A stretch of 56,793 nt of DNA, from the NCBI GenBank assembly GCA_018263115.1, contig JADFDC010000012.1, positions 1-56,793 on the forward strand. Reading direction: 5' to 3'. Source of the DNA: Thiobacillus sp. (GTDB taxonomy: Bacteria; Pseudomonadota; Gammaproteobacteria; Burkholderiales; Thiobacillaceae). The first letter of the stretch is position 1, and every line of letters begins with the position of its first letter. Shown piece after piece: positions 10,469 to 18,593 of this stretch. Under the pieces are notes generated by a model. That model saw only the letters and a program-made list of their open reading frames with translations. It was not told the DNA's origin and did no database searches. A program made the translations under genes and the position numbers.

Positions 10469-11479
10469 CTACTGAGCATCCTCGTTTCGTCCCTTCATGT
10501 AATGCATGAAGTATTTGTTCAGGTTTTCGCGCTCCCTTGCCCAGGACCATGGCTGACCTTCTGCTGCCTTGAGATCCTGGTCTAAATCCAACCGGAAGGG
10601 TTTCAATCCGTCAATTCTGGATTTGTATTGCCTGCTACCTAACGTGCCATGGAACAAGTGAAGCAATGTGCTGGATGTGCCTGCAAGACTGCCCCCGCAA
10701 CAAGTGGAAGCATTTTCTGACCAATGTTCATAATGATCACCGCCCGTATAGTAGTCCCATCCGATGTCAAGGTGGTTGGATATCAGAGAACGGCTTTTAC
10801 CAATCAGTCCATAACAAAAGAATAGATCACCGCCACCCAGGACGCACCTGTCAAAGAGTCCAATCTGTCGAAGCTCCGCAACCCGGGCAGCCCATGCGTG
10901 ACCATATGCGGGTCGTTGCAAAACACTGTAGTGCTCGAAAGGATGTTCGCGCTTGAAGCGAGTATCGAGATCTATTGCAACAATATCATTGGTAAATCTT
11001 TCATACAGTGAAGCGAATGAATGCCGAATGGGTAGGTCATCGTGGCTATAGGTATCCATTAAGGGAAAGCCATGGCCAGAGCCAATCTGGTGAGTGACAT
11101 GGCCATCAAGATAAATGACGTCCTTATATGGTTGAACAACCATTGCATGACGCAGGGCTTCCCGTGTTTCATCAACCCAATGAGGATCAACAAAAATCAA
11201 GTCGCAATCGAGCCATGCAACATACTTGGCTTCCCTCGGCAATATGCTCAAGGCGTTGAGAAGCAAACGCTCCTTCTGCCACATGAGGTCGCCTCCCTGA
11301 ACTTGTACGAGACGATCGGCATCGCTGGCAGACAACTGAAATTTTCCGTCAGGACTCCATTCCACTGCAATAAGAGGGACATGTAGGGCTTGTCTGAAAA
11401 GGCGATAGTTGGCTAATCTCGTGGACCATCCGGCGGGATTAAAGTAGGCCGTAATTGCCCAGAACTCTTGGTTTATCAC
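10469..11479 (-). CDS. Putative GT-A-fold glycosyltransferase, function unassigned
   Basis: A 336-residue soluble protein. Its N-terminal part (EFWAITAYFNPAGWSTRLANY) and the acidic DCD motif at 91-93 within KYVAWLDCDLIFVDPHW resemble GT-A nucleotide-sugar transferases, where DxD holds the metal and the sugar nucleotide. I see no clear named family, so glycosyltransferase is an inference. The start is GTG at 11479, supported by AAGGA six bases upstream. An ATG two bases earlier runs straight into a stop. It lies 30 bases after the 11510-12094 gene on the same strand, so the two are probably co-transcribed. The tail of the gene converges on the methyltransferase. Confidence 0.6.
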   Translation of the reverse strand: MINQEFWAITAYFNPAGWSTRLANYRLFRQALHVPLIAVEWSPDGKFQLSASDADRLVQVQGGDLMWQKERLLLNALSILPREAKYVAWLDCDLIFVDPHWVDETREALRHAMVVQPYKDVIYLDGHVTHQIGSGHGFPLMDTYSHDDLPIRHSFASLYERFTNDIVAIDLDTRFKREHPFEHYSVLQRPAYGHAWAARVAELRQIGLFDRCVLGGGDLFFCYGLIGKSRSLISNHLDIGWDYYTGGDHYEHWSENASTCCGGSLAGTSSTLLHLFHGTLGSRQYKSRIDGLKPFRLDLDQDLKAAEGQPWSWARERENLNKYFMHYMKGRNEDAQ

Positions 11480-11509
11480 ATGAATTCCTTGCGGCTGGAA
11501 AAATATGAA

Positions 11510-12094
11510 CTATTGATTGTTGTGGCTGGATCTTGGAATTGCACGAGCCCAAACCTCCATCCAGTCTATACGTGAACAATTATTGCTGCCCCCCCCGGGG
11601 TTGAGGTCGGAAAATCCAATCGCGTCGACTGTACCGGCCGGCATATTGATCGGCTTGCCAATGGGTTCGACTTTATCAATATCCATGGGCATCCAAGTTG
11701 TTGCGGTAATGTCAATCTCGCTGACCGCCCAATGATTAGATGGACCGGTAGCTTCTCGGCTAACAAACCAGGGCCCGTTGAGTTGCTTTACTATCACGTG
11801 AAGCATACGTGTGCCAGACTGTTTGGTGCGCCACTTAACTAGTGCGCCCTGATCGAAAACAATAAGATAGCTAGCATGCTTTAATGACAATGCCCAATTG
11901 CCAGAGCACTTTCCTGACCAGATGTAGTATGGATCATTCAATAATTCTTCATGGTGACTTTTCTTGAGTTCATGTTGTCCCGGACCATGCAAGCCAAGGA
12001 TCAGATTGGTGTTGGCGACATGTTCTTGCGTGATTGGCCTGGCAGCGGGGATTTCTGCCCAATCTTCCCGAAAAATCAGTCGGCAGTTTTTCAT
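11510..12094 (-). CDS. Hypothetical protein, possible concanavalin/lectin-like fold
   Basis: A 194-residue protein without a signal peptide. The sequence is dominated by short beta-strand patterns with many Trp, His and Asn residues (PYYIWSGKCSGNWALSL near 62-78, WFVSREATGPSNHWAVSEID in the middle, RIDWMEVWA at the end). That would suit a beta-sandwich such as the ConA-like or DUF1080 type that binds sugars. This is only a fold impression, since no catalytic motif is visible. It precedes the putative glycosyltransferase gene on the same strand and diverges from the second sulfotransferase gene 38 bases away. Its role is unknown; a carbohydrate-related task would fit. Confidence 0.45.
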   Translation of the reverse strand: MKNCRLIFREDWAEIPAARPITQEHVANTNLILGLHGPGQHELKKSHHEELLNDPYYIWSGKCSGNWALSLKHASYLIVFDQGALVKWRTKQSGTRMLHVIVKQLNGPWFVSREATGPSNHWAVSEIDITATTWMPMDIDKVEPIGKPINMPAGTVDAIGFSDLNPGGGSNNCSRIDWMEVWARAIPRSSHNNQ

Positions 12095-12132
12095 GACAGA
12101 ACCATCATGATGATGCTATATGCCCTGCGATC

Positions 12133-12825
12133 ATGATTGCCACAGAACATTTTGTTTTTATACATCTCCACAAGTCGGGCGGAAGCTTCATAAATGCTGC
12201 CTTGATGAGATATTTCGAGAATGCAAAAAAACTTGGCTATCATTTTCCCGTAGCGGAATTACCGCAGAGCTATGCCCATTTGCCACTACTTGGGGTTGTC
12301 CGGAATCCATGGGGCTATTATGTTTCCTGGTACGAGTTTCAGAAAACCCTCAAAGAACCAACCTATATATGGCGGGTGTTTTCAGATGACGGAAAGCTGG
12401 GATTTGAGGGGACCGTGCAAAGAATGCTCAATTGTGGACAAGACAGGAGCACTGTACACCAACTCATTTGCCGGGCACCTGAAAGTTACTCAAATACCGG
12501 AGTGAATATAACGCGCGGTCATTTGAGAGGGCTGCATGAAGAGAAAGGTGGTTGGTATACATTTCTTTTCAAGCATATGTACGGAAAGAGGCCCATTCAG
12601 ATTATTCAAACAGAGAATCTCAGAAGAGGTTTCTATGACTTTTTGATTGAAAGGATGGTTGTTCCGGATGACCTGAGATTTTATATTTTTAACGCAGCAA
12701 TGGTTAATGCAACTCCACATGGCCACCACGTCGAATATTACACGCCGTCATTGATGGAAAGTGTCTCCAAACAGGAGAATGAAATTATCAGTCGTTTCGG
12801 ATATGCGTTTAGTCCTGAGTCTTAG
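12133..12825 (+). CDS. Sulfotransferase-family protein (second copy, distinct subtype)
   Basis: A 230-residue protein with the sulfotransferase 5' loop FIHLHKSGGSFINAAL at about 9-24 and the 3' phosphate loop LGVVRNPWGYYVSWYEF at about 53-69. This is the arrangement of the Sulfotransfer_2 and heparan-sulfate-type enzymes. It is not closely similar to the 9101-9667 protein, so the two are not recent duplicates and may modify different acceptors. The gene is AT-rich compared with the housekeeping genes on either side. It diverges from 11510-12094 and converges on the CapK-like gene. No PAPS synthesis genes are in the window, so PAPS would come from general sulfate assimilation. Confidence 0.75.
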   Translation: MIATEHFVFIHLHKSGGSFINAALMRYFENAKKLGYHFPVAELPQSYAHLPLLGVVRNPWGYYVSWYEFQKTLKEPTYIWRVFSDDGKLGFEGTVQRMLNCGQDRSTVHQLICRAPESYSNTGVNITRGHLRGLHEEKGGWYTFLFKHMYGKRPIQIIQTENLRRGFYDFLIERMVVPDDLRFYIFNAAMVNATPHGHHVEYYTPSLMESVSKQENEIISRFGYAFSPES

Positions 12826-12859
12826 GCAATGATGGCGGGTGATTCATGTTGTAAGGGAC

Positions 12860-14272
12860 TCAAATTTCTGAAATGAAGTCATCGAATTTGTGGTTCGGGC
12901 CATACTCAAGTTCCGGGTAGTAAGTGAAAAGCAGGTTGAATGGATATTTGAGCATATTCCTGAGAGCTTCGGTCAATGCTTCTTCTTGATCTGATTTCAA
13001 CGGCGCGTCTACGGCCAGCCTGACTTCTATCGTCTCCAGACTCTTCTGAACCAATTGCATTTGCCTGATGGGGGCAATATGCAGATATTTTTTAGGCGGA
13101 AGTGTTGGCCACCATTTTTTGCCATCGGGGAAGGTAAGCAGGTTTCGGCTGCGCCCCATGATTTTCTTTAAGACAGGCAGCCCTCTTCCACATGGACAGG
13201 GCTCGCCTACTTCAGCGTAATCACCAATTGAATATCTAATAAGGGGCATAGCAAAATTGTGCAGGCTTGTAATAACGACTTTCCCAATTTCGCCCGGATT
13301 ACAAGCCATACCGTCTTCATCCAATACTTCAACAAGTACGAACTCGGACATGATGTGGTAATGAAGGTGTTCCGGGCATTGGAGTGCGATATAGCCGATT
13401 TCCGCAGCGCTATACATGTCACGCAAGTCCGCGTTAAAGACGGTTTGGCACATTTCCCGCAATTCCGGTGAAACTACTTCGCCTAGCGTTCGGATACCTT
13501 TAAGTTGGCTTTCCCAGCCACCATGGGTGCTGTACCATTCACACAATGCTTTCAGATTTGTTGGATTGGTAATGAGATAATCGGGACCGAAGGCGCTCAG
13601 CCAACGGGCTTGATCCTTCAGGTCGGTACGAATATTGCGGATTGAGGCTTTGCCGGTCTCAAAAATAATGTTTTCCGGTCTTCCCCAACTGGAGTGCTCT
13701 CCGTCTTTTGAGCCGGCGCGACACACAGCCAGCTTGCCTCGAAAATTCCAATCAGCCAGTAATGCCTCGCGCAGTGTTATGACATTCCATAGAAAATCTG
13801 CCAGACCGGTTTTTGCGTAAGTCAACGCCCTGCCAGTCGAGCCTGAGGTCATGCCTTTACGGACATGACCATGTTCTGGAGGAATATTTACGCAAAAAGC
13901 TTTTTCTCCCATGTCCTGTAATTCGGCACGGGATAATATGGGCAGGGATCTGAACAGCTCGGGTGTAAGGGTTTTTGTTGGACTAAAACCGACTTCAGTC
14001 AGTCTTGCGTGATAAACGGGCTCATGTTGAAAAAGATGACTGAACAGGCCATGTAACTGTTGCATCTGTAATGACTCAAGCTGGGCTGGGTCAAGTCGAT
14101 CGGTTTGCTGCAGTTGGTACAAAACCGACAATAATGTCGATGCCTCCATACTGGGCATGGCAGGCCAAGACATGCCCGGCATGCCCGATATGGGGGTGTT
14201 AAAGGCCAAAAGAGTCATGCTGTGTGGCTGCAAATGGAAGATTGTTGGTGAAAATATGCCACGTTTGCCCAT
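12860..14272 (-). CDS. CapK/PaaK-type adenylate-forming ligase, copy 1
   Basis: Adenylate-forming enzyme of the phenylacetate-CoA ligase / coenzyme F390 synthetase (CapK) family, which activates a carboxylic acid as acyl-AMP and then passes it to a thiol or amine. The ATP loop is GMTSGSTGRALTYAKT near residue 138. Further down are YSAAEIGYIALQCPE, the ITSLHNFAMPLIRYSIGDYAE block and the cysteine motif PCPCGRGLPVL. At 470 residues it has a 20-40-residue N-terminal extension compared with copy 2, so a later start among the several in-frame ATGs is possible. Copy 2 lies at 17037-18404, and the two share long nearly identical blocks near the C-terminus. Which acid is used is unknown. Confidence 0.8.
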   Translation of the reverse strand: MGKRGIFSPTIFHLQPHSMTLLAFNTPISGMPGMSWPAMPSMEASTLLSVLYQLQQTDRLDPAQLESLQMQQLHGLFSHLFQHEPVYHARLTEVGFSPTKTLTPELFRSLPILSRAELQDMGEKAFCVNIPPEHGHVRKGMTSGSTGRALTYAKTGLADFLWNVITLREALLADWNFRGKLAVCRAGSKDGEHSSWGRPENIIFETGKASIRNIRTDLKDQARWLSAFGPDYLITNPTNLKALCEWYSTHGGWESQLKGIRTLGEVVSPELREMCQTVFNADLRDMYSAAEIGYIALQCPEHLHYHIMSEFVLVEVLDEDGMACNPGEIGKVVITSLHNFAMPLIRYSIGDYAEVGEPCPCGRGLPVLKKIMGRSRNLLTFPDGKKWWPTLPPKKYLHIAPIRQMQLVQKSLETIEVRLAVDAPLKSDQEEALTEALRNMLKYPFNLLFTYYPELEYGPNHKFDDFISEI

Positions 14273-14300
14273 TATCCGGGCCAGACGGAGTAAAATTTGC

Positions 14301-14329
14301 TTGACCGACTATCAGGGCGGTTGTAGATT
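14301..14329 (+). promoter_or_regulatory. Sigma70-like promoter of the 14382 gene
   Basis: TTGACC (14301-14306), 17 bases, then TAGATT (14324-14329): close to the sigma70 consensus with ideal spacing. It would start a transcript about 45 bases before the GTG at 14382, and lies in the 109-bp gap between the divergent CapK-like gene and the small exported protein. Confidence 0.55.
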
Positions 14330-14381
14330 TCATAGGTAGTTTCGAAAATTTTCTATGTTATTTTTAGGATTAGGGGGCAAG

Positions 14382-14837
14382 GTGAAGACTAATTTACCCA
14401 TCATGTGTGCGCTGTCACTCGCGCTGTCACAGGCTTATGCTGGGGAGTTTACAAGCGAACCGGCAGTCACGGCTTACTGGCAAATTCCCTTGGCGGTTTC
14501 CAAAACCGGAAAGCAGCGTCAGGCCTATGGCCTCCGTCTTGATCAGACCGTTCGCGATAATACCGGCAATCTGGTTTCATCATTCTCTGCGCCCCTGCGC
14601 CCCGCGATTGTTGATTTACGCCTCAACGACAAGGGGGTAAAGGGCGTCTATTTGCATGGTGTCAACATGGCCTCGCCGGCCATGATGAACGCTTTTGGTG
14701 GCTTGTCCACAGAAGGCTTGATTGTTGGCGGGGTAGTCCTAACTGCTGCTACCATGGCGATCATTTCTTCCAGGGATAATGGTGGAACAACCGGTGGGGA
14801 AGGTGGAGAAGGCCCACCACCATCATTATTAGAATAA
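14382..14837 (+). CDS. Small exported protein with C-terminal hydrophobic segment and glycine-rich tail
   Basis: A protein of 151 residues if started at GTG 14382, which has AGGGGG just upstream. ATG 14355 would add nine residues but has no ribosome site. The N-terminus KTNLPIMCALSLALSQAYA is a signal peptide. The middle is a soluble region of unknown type. Near the C-terminus comes a hydrophobic stretch (GLIVGGVVLTAATMAIIS), then Arg-Asp and a Gly/Glu/Pro-rich tail ending in PPPSLLE. That suggests a protein anchored in or passing a membrane with a flexible end. I do not recognise a family. It has its own promoter and terminator and lies within the CapK-GNAT-P450 block. Confidence 0.65.
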   Translation: MKTNLPIMCALSLALSQAYAGEFTSEPAVTAYWQIPLAVSKTGKQRQAYGLRLDQTVRDNTGNLVSSFSAPLRPAIVDLRLNDKGVKGVYLHGVNMASPAMMNAFGGLSTEGLIVGGVVLTAATMAIISSRDNGGTTGGEGGEGPPPSLLE

Positions 14838-14900
14838 GTTCTTGATCAAAGTACCATCTAGATTTCTTAATTTCATTGATAGATGGTTTTTGCAAGAAAC

Positions 14901-14926
14901 AGGCGCCTATTGGCGCCTATTTTTTT
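14901..14926 (+). terminator. Rho-independent terminator after the small exported protein
   Basis: The stem AGGCGCC (14901-14907) and GGCGCCT (14912-14918) with a TATT loop is followed by A and seven T. It lies about 65 bases past the stop of the 14382 gene and separates it from the GNAT-P450 unit. Confidence 0.88.
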
Positions 14927-14953
14927 GGATGGATTAAAAAAACCGCCTAATAA

Positions 14954-14972
14954 GGCAGGCATAATGCTTGCC
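14954..14972. promoter_or_regulatory. 19-bp near-perfect palindrome upstream of the GNAT-P450 operon
   Basis: GGCAGGCAT-A-ATGCTTGCC reads the same on both strands apart from one symmetric mismatch pair. It lies 117 bases before the GNAT gene and after the preceding terminator, a plausible operator for a dimeric regulator. The closest candidate is the LuxR-type regulator at 18594-19226, but that link is a guess. Confidence 0.4.
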
Positions 14973-15088
14973 GGAAGGCGACTGGATTGGTCCGCTCACG
15001 AAATCGTGTTGGCAACCCATACTTTTGACCCTTAGTCCTTTTATGGCAAGCTAGCGCCCATGACCGAGGGAATGTTGGGTGCGAGAGT

Positions 15089-15736
15089 ATGGAGATACGG
15101 GTTGCCGAATTAACCAGGCATGACTTGCACGCCATTGATCTGCTGGAAAAAGTCTGCTGGCCGACTGGGTTGCAGGCTAGCCCGGATCTTCTTCAGTCCC
15201 GTTTTGATTCAGGCCACACGATGATCGGTGCCTGGATGGAAAATCGCTTGCTTGGCCTCATTGCCTACCGACATGTCATGTTCGACCCTCAGGATATCGA
15301 GGCATTTCCGAAAAATTTTACGGAGTTTTCAAGAGGCGCTCGCCAGCAGAAGTTCAATGCGGTGTATGGATACAACATGAGTGTCCATCCGGAAATGCGT
15401 GGCAGCAGCCTTATTCGTAACCTTCTATCAGGAGCTATTGACCGGGTACGTACAGAGGGATGTCGCTATATCGTGGGGGATGGCCGCTGTCCTTCCTACA
15501 ACGGTGGGGTAGAAAGCGGCAGAACTATCAGGCAATCCATTGTATTCCGGACTGCAGTCGATCGCTATATGAACGGTGGGCATTTCCCGACTCTGACCGA
15601 GTTTCTTGCCGACCCAACGCTGCGCTTTTTTTATCGGACGATGCATTGCCGCTTTCTATGGATTCTCCCAAATTTTTTTCAGGGGGACCTGGCTTCAGGG
15701 GGCTACCGTGTGATCTATTGTGTAGATCTGTTTTAA
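15089..15736 (+). CDS. GNAT-family acyltransferase
   Basis: A 215-residue protein with the GNAT core: the strand-loop YNMSVHPEMRGSSLIRNLL at about 95-113 corresponds to the acyl-CoA pyrophosphate-binding motif A (V-x-P-x-x-R-G). A strand with WMENRLLGLIAYRH precedes it at about 49-62. The N-terminal ELTRHDLHAIDLLEKVCWP is typical of GNAT motif C. It is larger than simple acetyltransferases and has an extended C-terminal part, as in GNATs that use long acyl donors. The acceptor is unknown. The P450 gene follows 13 bases downstream, so they form one unit. A GAGAG ribosome site supports the ATG at 15089. Confidence 0.7.
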   Translation: MEIRVAELTRHDLHAIDLLEKVCWPTGLQASPDLLQSRFDSGHTMIGAWMENRLLGLIAYRHVMFDPQDIEAFPKNFTEFSRGARQQKFNAVYGYNMSVHPEMRGSSLIRNLLSGAIDRVRTEGCRYIVGDGRCPSYNGGVESGRTIRQSIVFRTAVDRYMNGGHFPTLTEFLADPTLRFFYRTMHCRFLWILPNFFQGDLASGGYRVIYCVDLF

Positions 15737-15749
15737 TGAGCAGTCATTC

Positions 15750-16988
15750 ATGACATCAGCCGTAGATTTGTTCGATCCCTTCAATGAGGCAATGCGGATT
15801 GATCCTTACCCCGTATACCGGCGATACCTGGATGCGGGTGCTGTTCATCCGGGCAAGCCGGCCATGCCCGAGTACCCTGAAGGCTGGTACGTGTTCGGTT
15901 TTGATGAGGCAAAAGAAGTTCTTCGCAGTCCCGCCTTCGTCCACCAACGCAACAAGGTATTGATGGAGCCCGGTTCCATCATTGACCTATCCCGCAGTCA
16001 CGGAAAGTTATGGGAATTTCTAGGGAACTGGTTTCTGCTCAAAGACCCACCAGAACACACCATGCTGAGAGGACAGGTAGCAGCATTCTTCAGACAAGAC
16101 ACGGTCAGGCAGTTTGATGCTCATGTCGAAGGGCTTGCGAGCAGGCTGATCACGCAAGCGCTACGGGAGGGCGGCCTTGACCTGATGTGGGATTATGCCT
16201 ATCCCCTTTCCCTCGGTGCGATCACCCATGTGCTTGGCACCACGATGCCGGAATTGCACTGGTTCAAAAAGGGAACCCGCGCCATTGCAAATGCCCTGAG
16301 TATCAGGAATACGACCGAGGCGTATGACGAGGCAGTTGATGCACTGTCAGAGATGGAAGGCTTTCTGAAATCAAGCATTGCGGAACAAAGGTCAGGCAAG
16401 GACAATCAAGGCCTATTGGCGTATCTGCTGTGTCCGCCCGCAGGTGCTGAGATGGTGACCGATGAGAACGTGGTGTATTTGATGTCCCTCCTGTTTTTTG
16501 CAGGGCAGGAGACTGTTTCCGACGCGATTGGCAATGGAGTTTACCTGCTTTCCAGCCGGCCAGATGCGCTCGCGTGGACCATGTTGGATAACAGTCGCAT
16601 ACCGAATACCGTGGAAGAAATCCTGCGCTATGAGCCGCCGGTCCAATATGCCGTGGCCCGCACGGCGACAAAGGATGTCATGATCGGAGAAACCCTGATA
16701 AGAATGGGTGACCCGGTTACGGTAGTGATAGGCGCTGCCAGCCGCGATGGACGCCAGTTCGAGAATCCGGACAGGTTTGATGTTTCCAGACAGACGTCTG
16801 GCGATACGCTGGTTTTTGGCAAGGGCATACACGTATGCCTTGGCATTCATCTCGCCAGATTGACCTTGCGCATTGCCTTTGAACAGCTTTTTCGACATTT
16901 ACCGGAAAATTGGCGTTTGGCTGCCCCACCCGTGTGGCGTGATGGGTTGAGCTTGCGCGGGCCTGCCAGCCTTCAAATTACCTGGTAG
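15750..16988 (+). CDS. Cytochrome P450
   Basis: A soluble bacterial class I P450 of 412 residues, which would insert one oxygen atom into an organic substrate using electrons from a ferredoxin. The heme-cysteine loop is FGKGIHVCLGIHLAR near residue 352. The I-helix oxygen-activation segment is FFAGQETVSDAIG, with Glu-Thr in place. The K-helix ExxR motif is EEILRYEPP. All three essential elements are intact. No ferredoxin or ferredoxin reductase gene is nearby, so electrons must come from elsewhere. It is co-directional with the GNAT gene and enclosed by the two CapK-like ligase genes, which suggests oxidation of an activated acid or its product. Confidence 0.92.
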   Translation: MTSAVDLFDPFNEAMRIDPYPVYRRYLDAGAVHPGKPAMPEYPEGWYVFGFDEAKEVLRSPAFVHQRNKVLMEPGSIIDLSRSHGKLWEFLGNWFLLKDPPEHTMLRGQVAAFFRQDTVRQFDAHVEGLASRLITQALREGGLDLMWDYAYPLSLGAITHVLGTTMPELHWFKKGTRAIANALSIRNTTEAYDEAVDALSEMEGFLKSSIAEQRSGKDNQGLLAYLLCPPAGAEMVTDENVVYLMSLLFFAGQETVSDAIGNGVYLLSSRPDALAWTMLDNSRIPNTVEEILRYEPPVQYAVARTATKDVMIGETLIRMGDPVTVVIGAASRDGRQFENPDRFDVSRQTSGDTLVFGKGIHVCLGIHLARLTLRIAFEQLFRHLPENWRLAAPPVWRDGLSLRGPASLQITW

Positions 16989-17036
16989 CGGAAAATCAAA
17001 GCAGAGAAGTGCCGGCTCGAATCTTGTGTTTGATGG

Positions 17037-18404
17037 TTAACCGGAAATCTCGGAAATGAATTCCTCAAACTTTCCGGAAGAGTTTTGGGGAAATTCGTCA
17101 ACGTAGACCCAGCGAATTTCGAAATCGTGGCCGAAAGCCTTATTGAATGCTACTGTAAGGGAGGAGGTTTCCTCTTCAGTGAATGGCCGGGCTGAGGCGA
17201 CCCGGACCTCCAAGACATCCCGACTCTTTTGCACAACCTGATACTGGCGGGGCGGCAGGTTGATGTGCCGTGGAATTGGGCCACCGATAATGGGCCAACG
17301 TACTTCACCATTCGGCAGGTGAAGCATATTCCTTTCCCGTCCGAGAATGCGATTGAGTACGGGCAGGCCGCGCCCGCATGGGCAGGGTTCTCCGACCTCG
17401 GCGTAATCCCCGATCTGGTAGCGAATGAGGGGCATCGCATAGTTGTAAAGACTGGTGATAACCAGTTTCCCGATTTTACCGGGTCTGCAAGGTATGTTAT
17501 CTGGGTCGAGAATTTCAACCAGCACGTTTTCTGCATGCACATGAAAGTGTTCGTGATCGGGGCACTGACTGGCAATGTAGCCCATTTCTCTGGAGCTGTA
17601 GGTGTCCACTACCGGTGCGCCCCATATTTTTAAGCTGGCTGTCCGCAATGCAGGGGAAACCGTTTCCGATATGGTAAGTACTTGTTTGAGATTGGGTAGA
17701 GCCAGTCCGTTATCTTCAAAATAGCGTATCAGCGCAAGCAGATTGGAAGGATAACTCAGCAAATAATCAGGTTTTTGCCCCATCAGCCATTCTGCTTGTT
17801 CCTTGACGGTTGCAAGGATGGAAAGCATGGCGCACGGGCCGGTTTTGATAAGTGCATTCGTGGCAGGTCCCCAGCCTTCATCAATCTTGCCTTCTGGCGG
17901 TGCAGCGAAGCCATCACCAAATTGACGTATTGAAGCCAGCTTGAGACTGAAATCGCGTTTGTGCCAGAGATGTTCCCTGACAGTGAAGATTCGCCATAAC
18001 AGCGTGTTCAGTGCCGTGGATTTGACATGTACAGGTTGTCCGGTAGAGCCAGATGTGGATGCCTGTGTAATCTGCCCGTGGTCCGGCGGCGGCTTCATGC
18101 TAAACAGTAATTCACCTGCTTCCTGAATATCGCGCCGTGTCAATAGCGGAATCTTTCCCCAGGATTTTATGTTTAACGGCATGTCGGAGCGGATGCCAGC
18201 GGCCTTGAATCGATCCCTGTAAAAAGGAACTGTCCGCGCGGCGTGTTCAAGCAACGGGCGCAGCATATTGAACTGCGTAGCCTGGTGTTGCTCAGCTGAC
18301 CACCACTGGTTTTGTTCAAGTTTTTCAAGTGTGGCAATCATGTACGCCGCCTGCGGGTCGACATTGATTGTCTTAAGAAGTTTGGGGTCAAGAGAAGACT
18401 GCAT
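17037..18404 (-). CDS. CapK/PaaK-type adenylate-forming ligase, copy 2
   Basis: Second adenylate-forming enzyme, 455 residues, closely related to copy 1. Shared blocks include the ATP loop (TQASTSGSTGQPVHV), the Y-S-x-x-E-x-G-Y-I-A segment, ITSLYNYAMPLIRYQIGDYAE and PCPCGRGLPVLNRILGRER. The start MQSSLDPKLL is natural, with no extension. The pair presumably arose by duplication followed by divergence in the acid-binding half, so they may activate two different acids or act in sequence. It converges on the P450 gene (stops about 48 bases apart). A candidate promoter region lies at 18405-18593. It could instead make an aryl-CoA in catabolism, but no degradation genes are present. Confidence 0.8.
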   Translation of the reverse strand: MQSSLDPKLLKTINVDPQAAYMIATLEKLEQNQWWSAEQHQATQFNMLRPLLEHAARTVPFYRDRFKAAGIRSDMPLNIKSWGKIPLLTRRDIQEAGELLFSMKPPPDHGQITQASTSGSTGQPVHVKSTALNTLLWRIFTVREHLWHKRDFSLKLASIRQFGDGFAAPPEGKIDEGWGPATNALIKTGPCAMLSILATVKEQAEWLMGQKPDYLLSYPSNLLALIRYFEDNGLALPNLKQVLTISETVSPALRTASLKIWGAPVVDTYSSREMGYIASQCPDHEHFHVHAENVLVEILDPDNIPCRPGKIGKLVITSLYNYAMPLIRYQIGDYAEVGEPCPCGRGLPVLNRILGRERNMLHLPNGEVRWPIIGGPIPRHINLPPRQYQVVQKSRDVLEVRVASARPFTEEETSSLTVAFNKAFGHDFEIRWVYVDEFPQNSSGKFEEFISEISG

Positions 18405-18593
18405 TGGTGGCTACAGGAAACAGTTTCTGGATTTGTTGCACGCCAATAAGATTGTCAACAATACATGCAATCTACTTGACGATTTGAAGGCAATTCAAAT
18501 GCTCGCCGGAGTCTGGAATGTCTAAATGAGCTTTGATCAGGCCAGTTTTCGACATGGCTGACATGTTTAACGGTAGTCTAGGCTCATTTTTAG
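18405..18593. promoter_or_regulatory. AT-rich upstream region of CapK-like copy 2 with inverted repeats
   Basis: This gap holds an inverted repeat AGATTG (18449-18454) and CAATCT (18468-18473), overlapping a smaller one, ATTGT-CA-ACAAT (18451-18462). On the reverse strand the latter contains TTGACA, a perfect -35 hexamer, but no good -10 box follows at standard spacing. It may be an operator and a regulated promoter for the reverse gene. No gene is seen in it. Confidence 0.35.
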
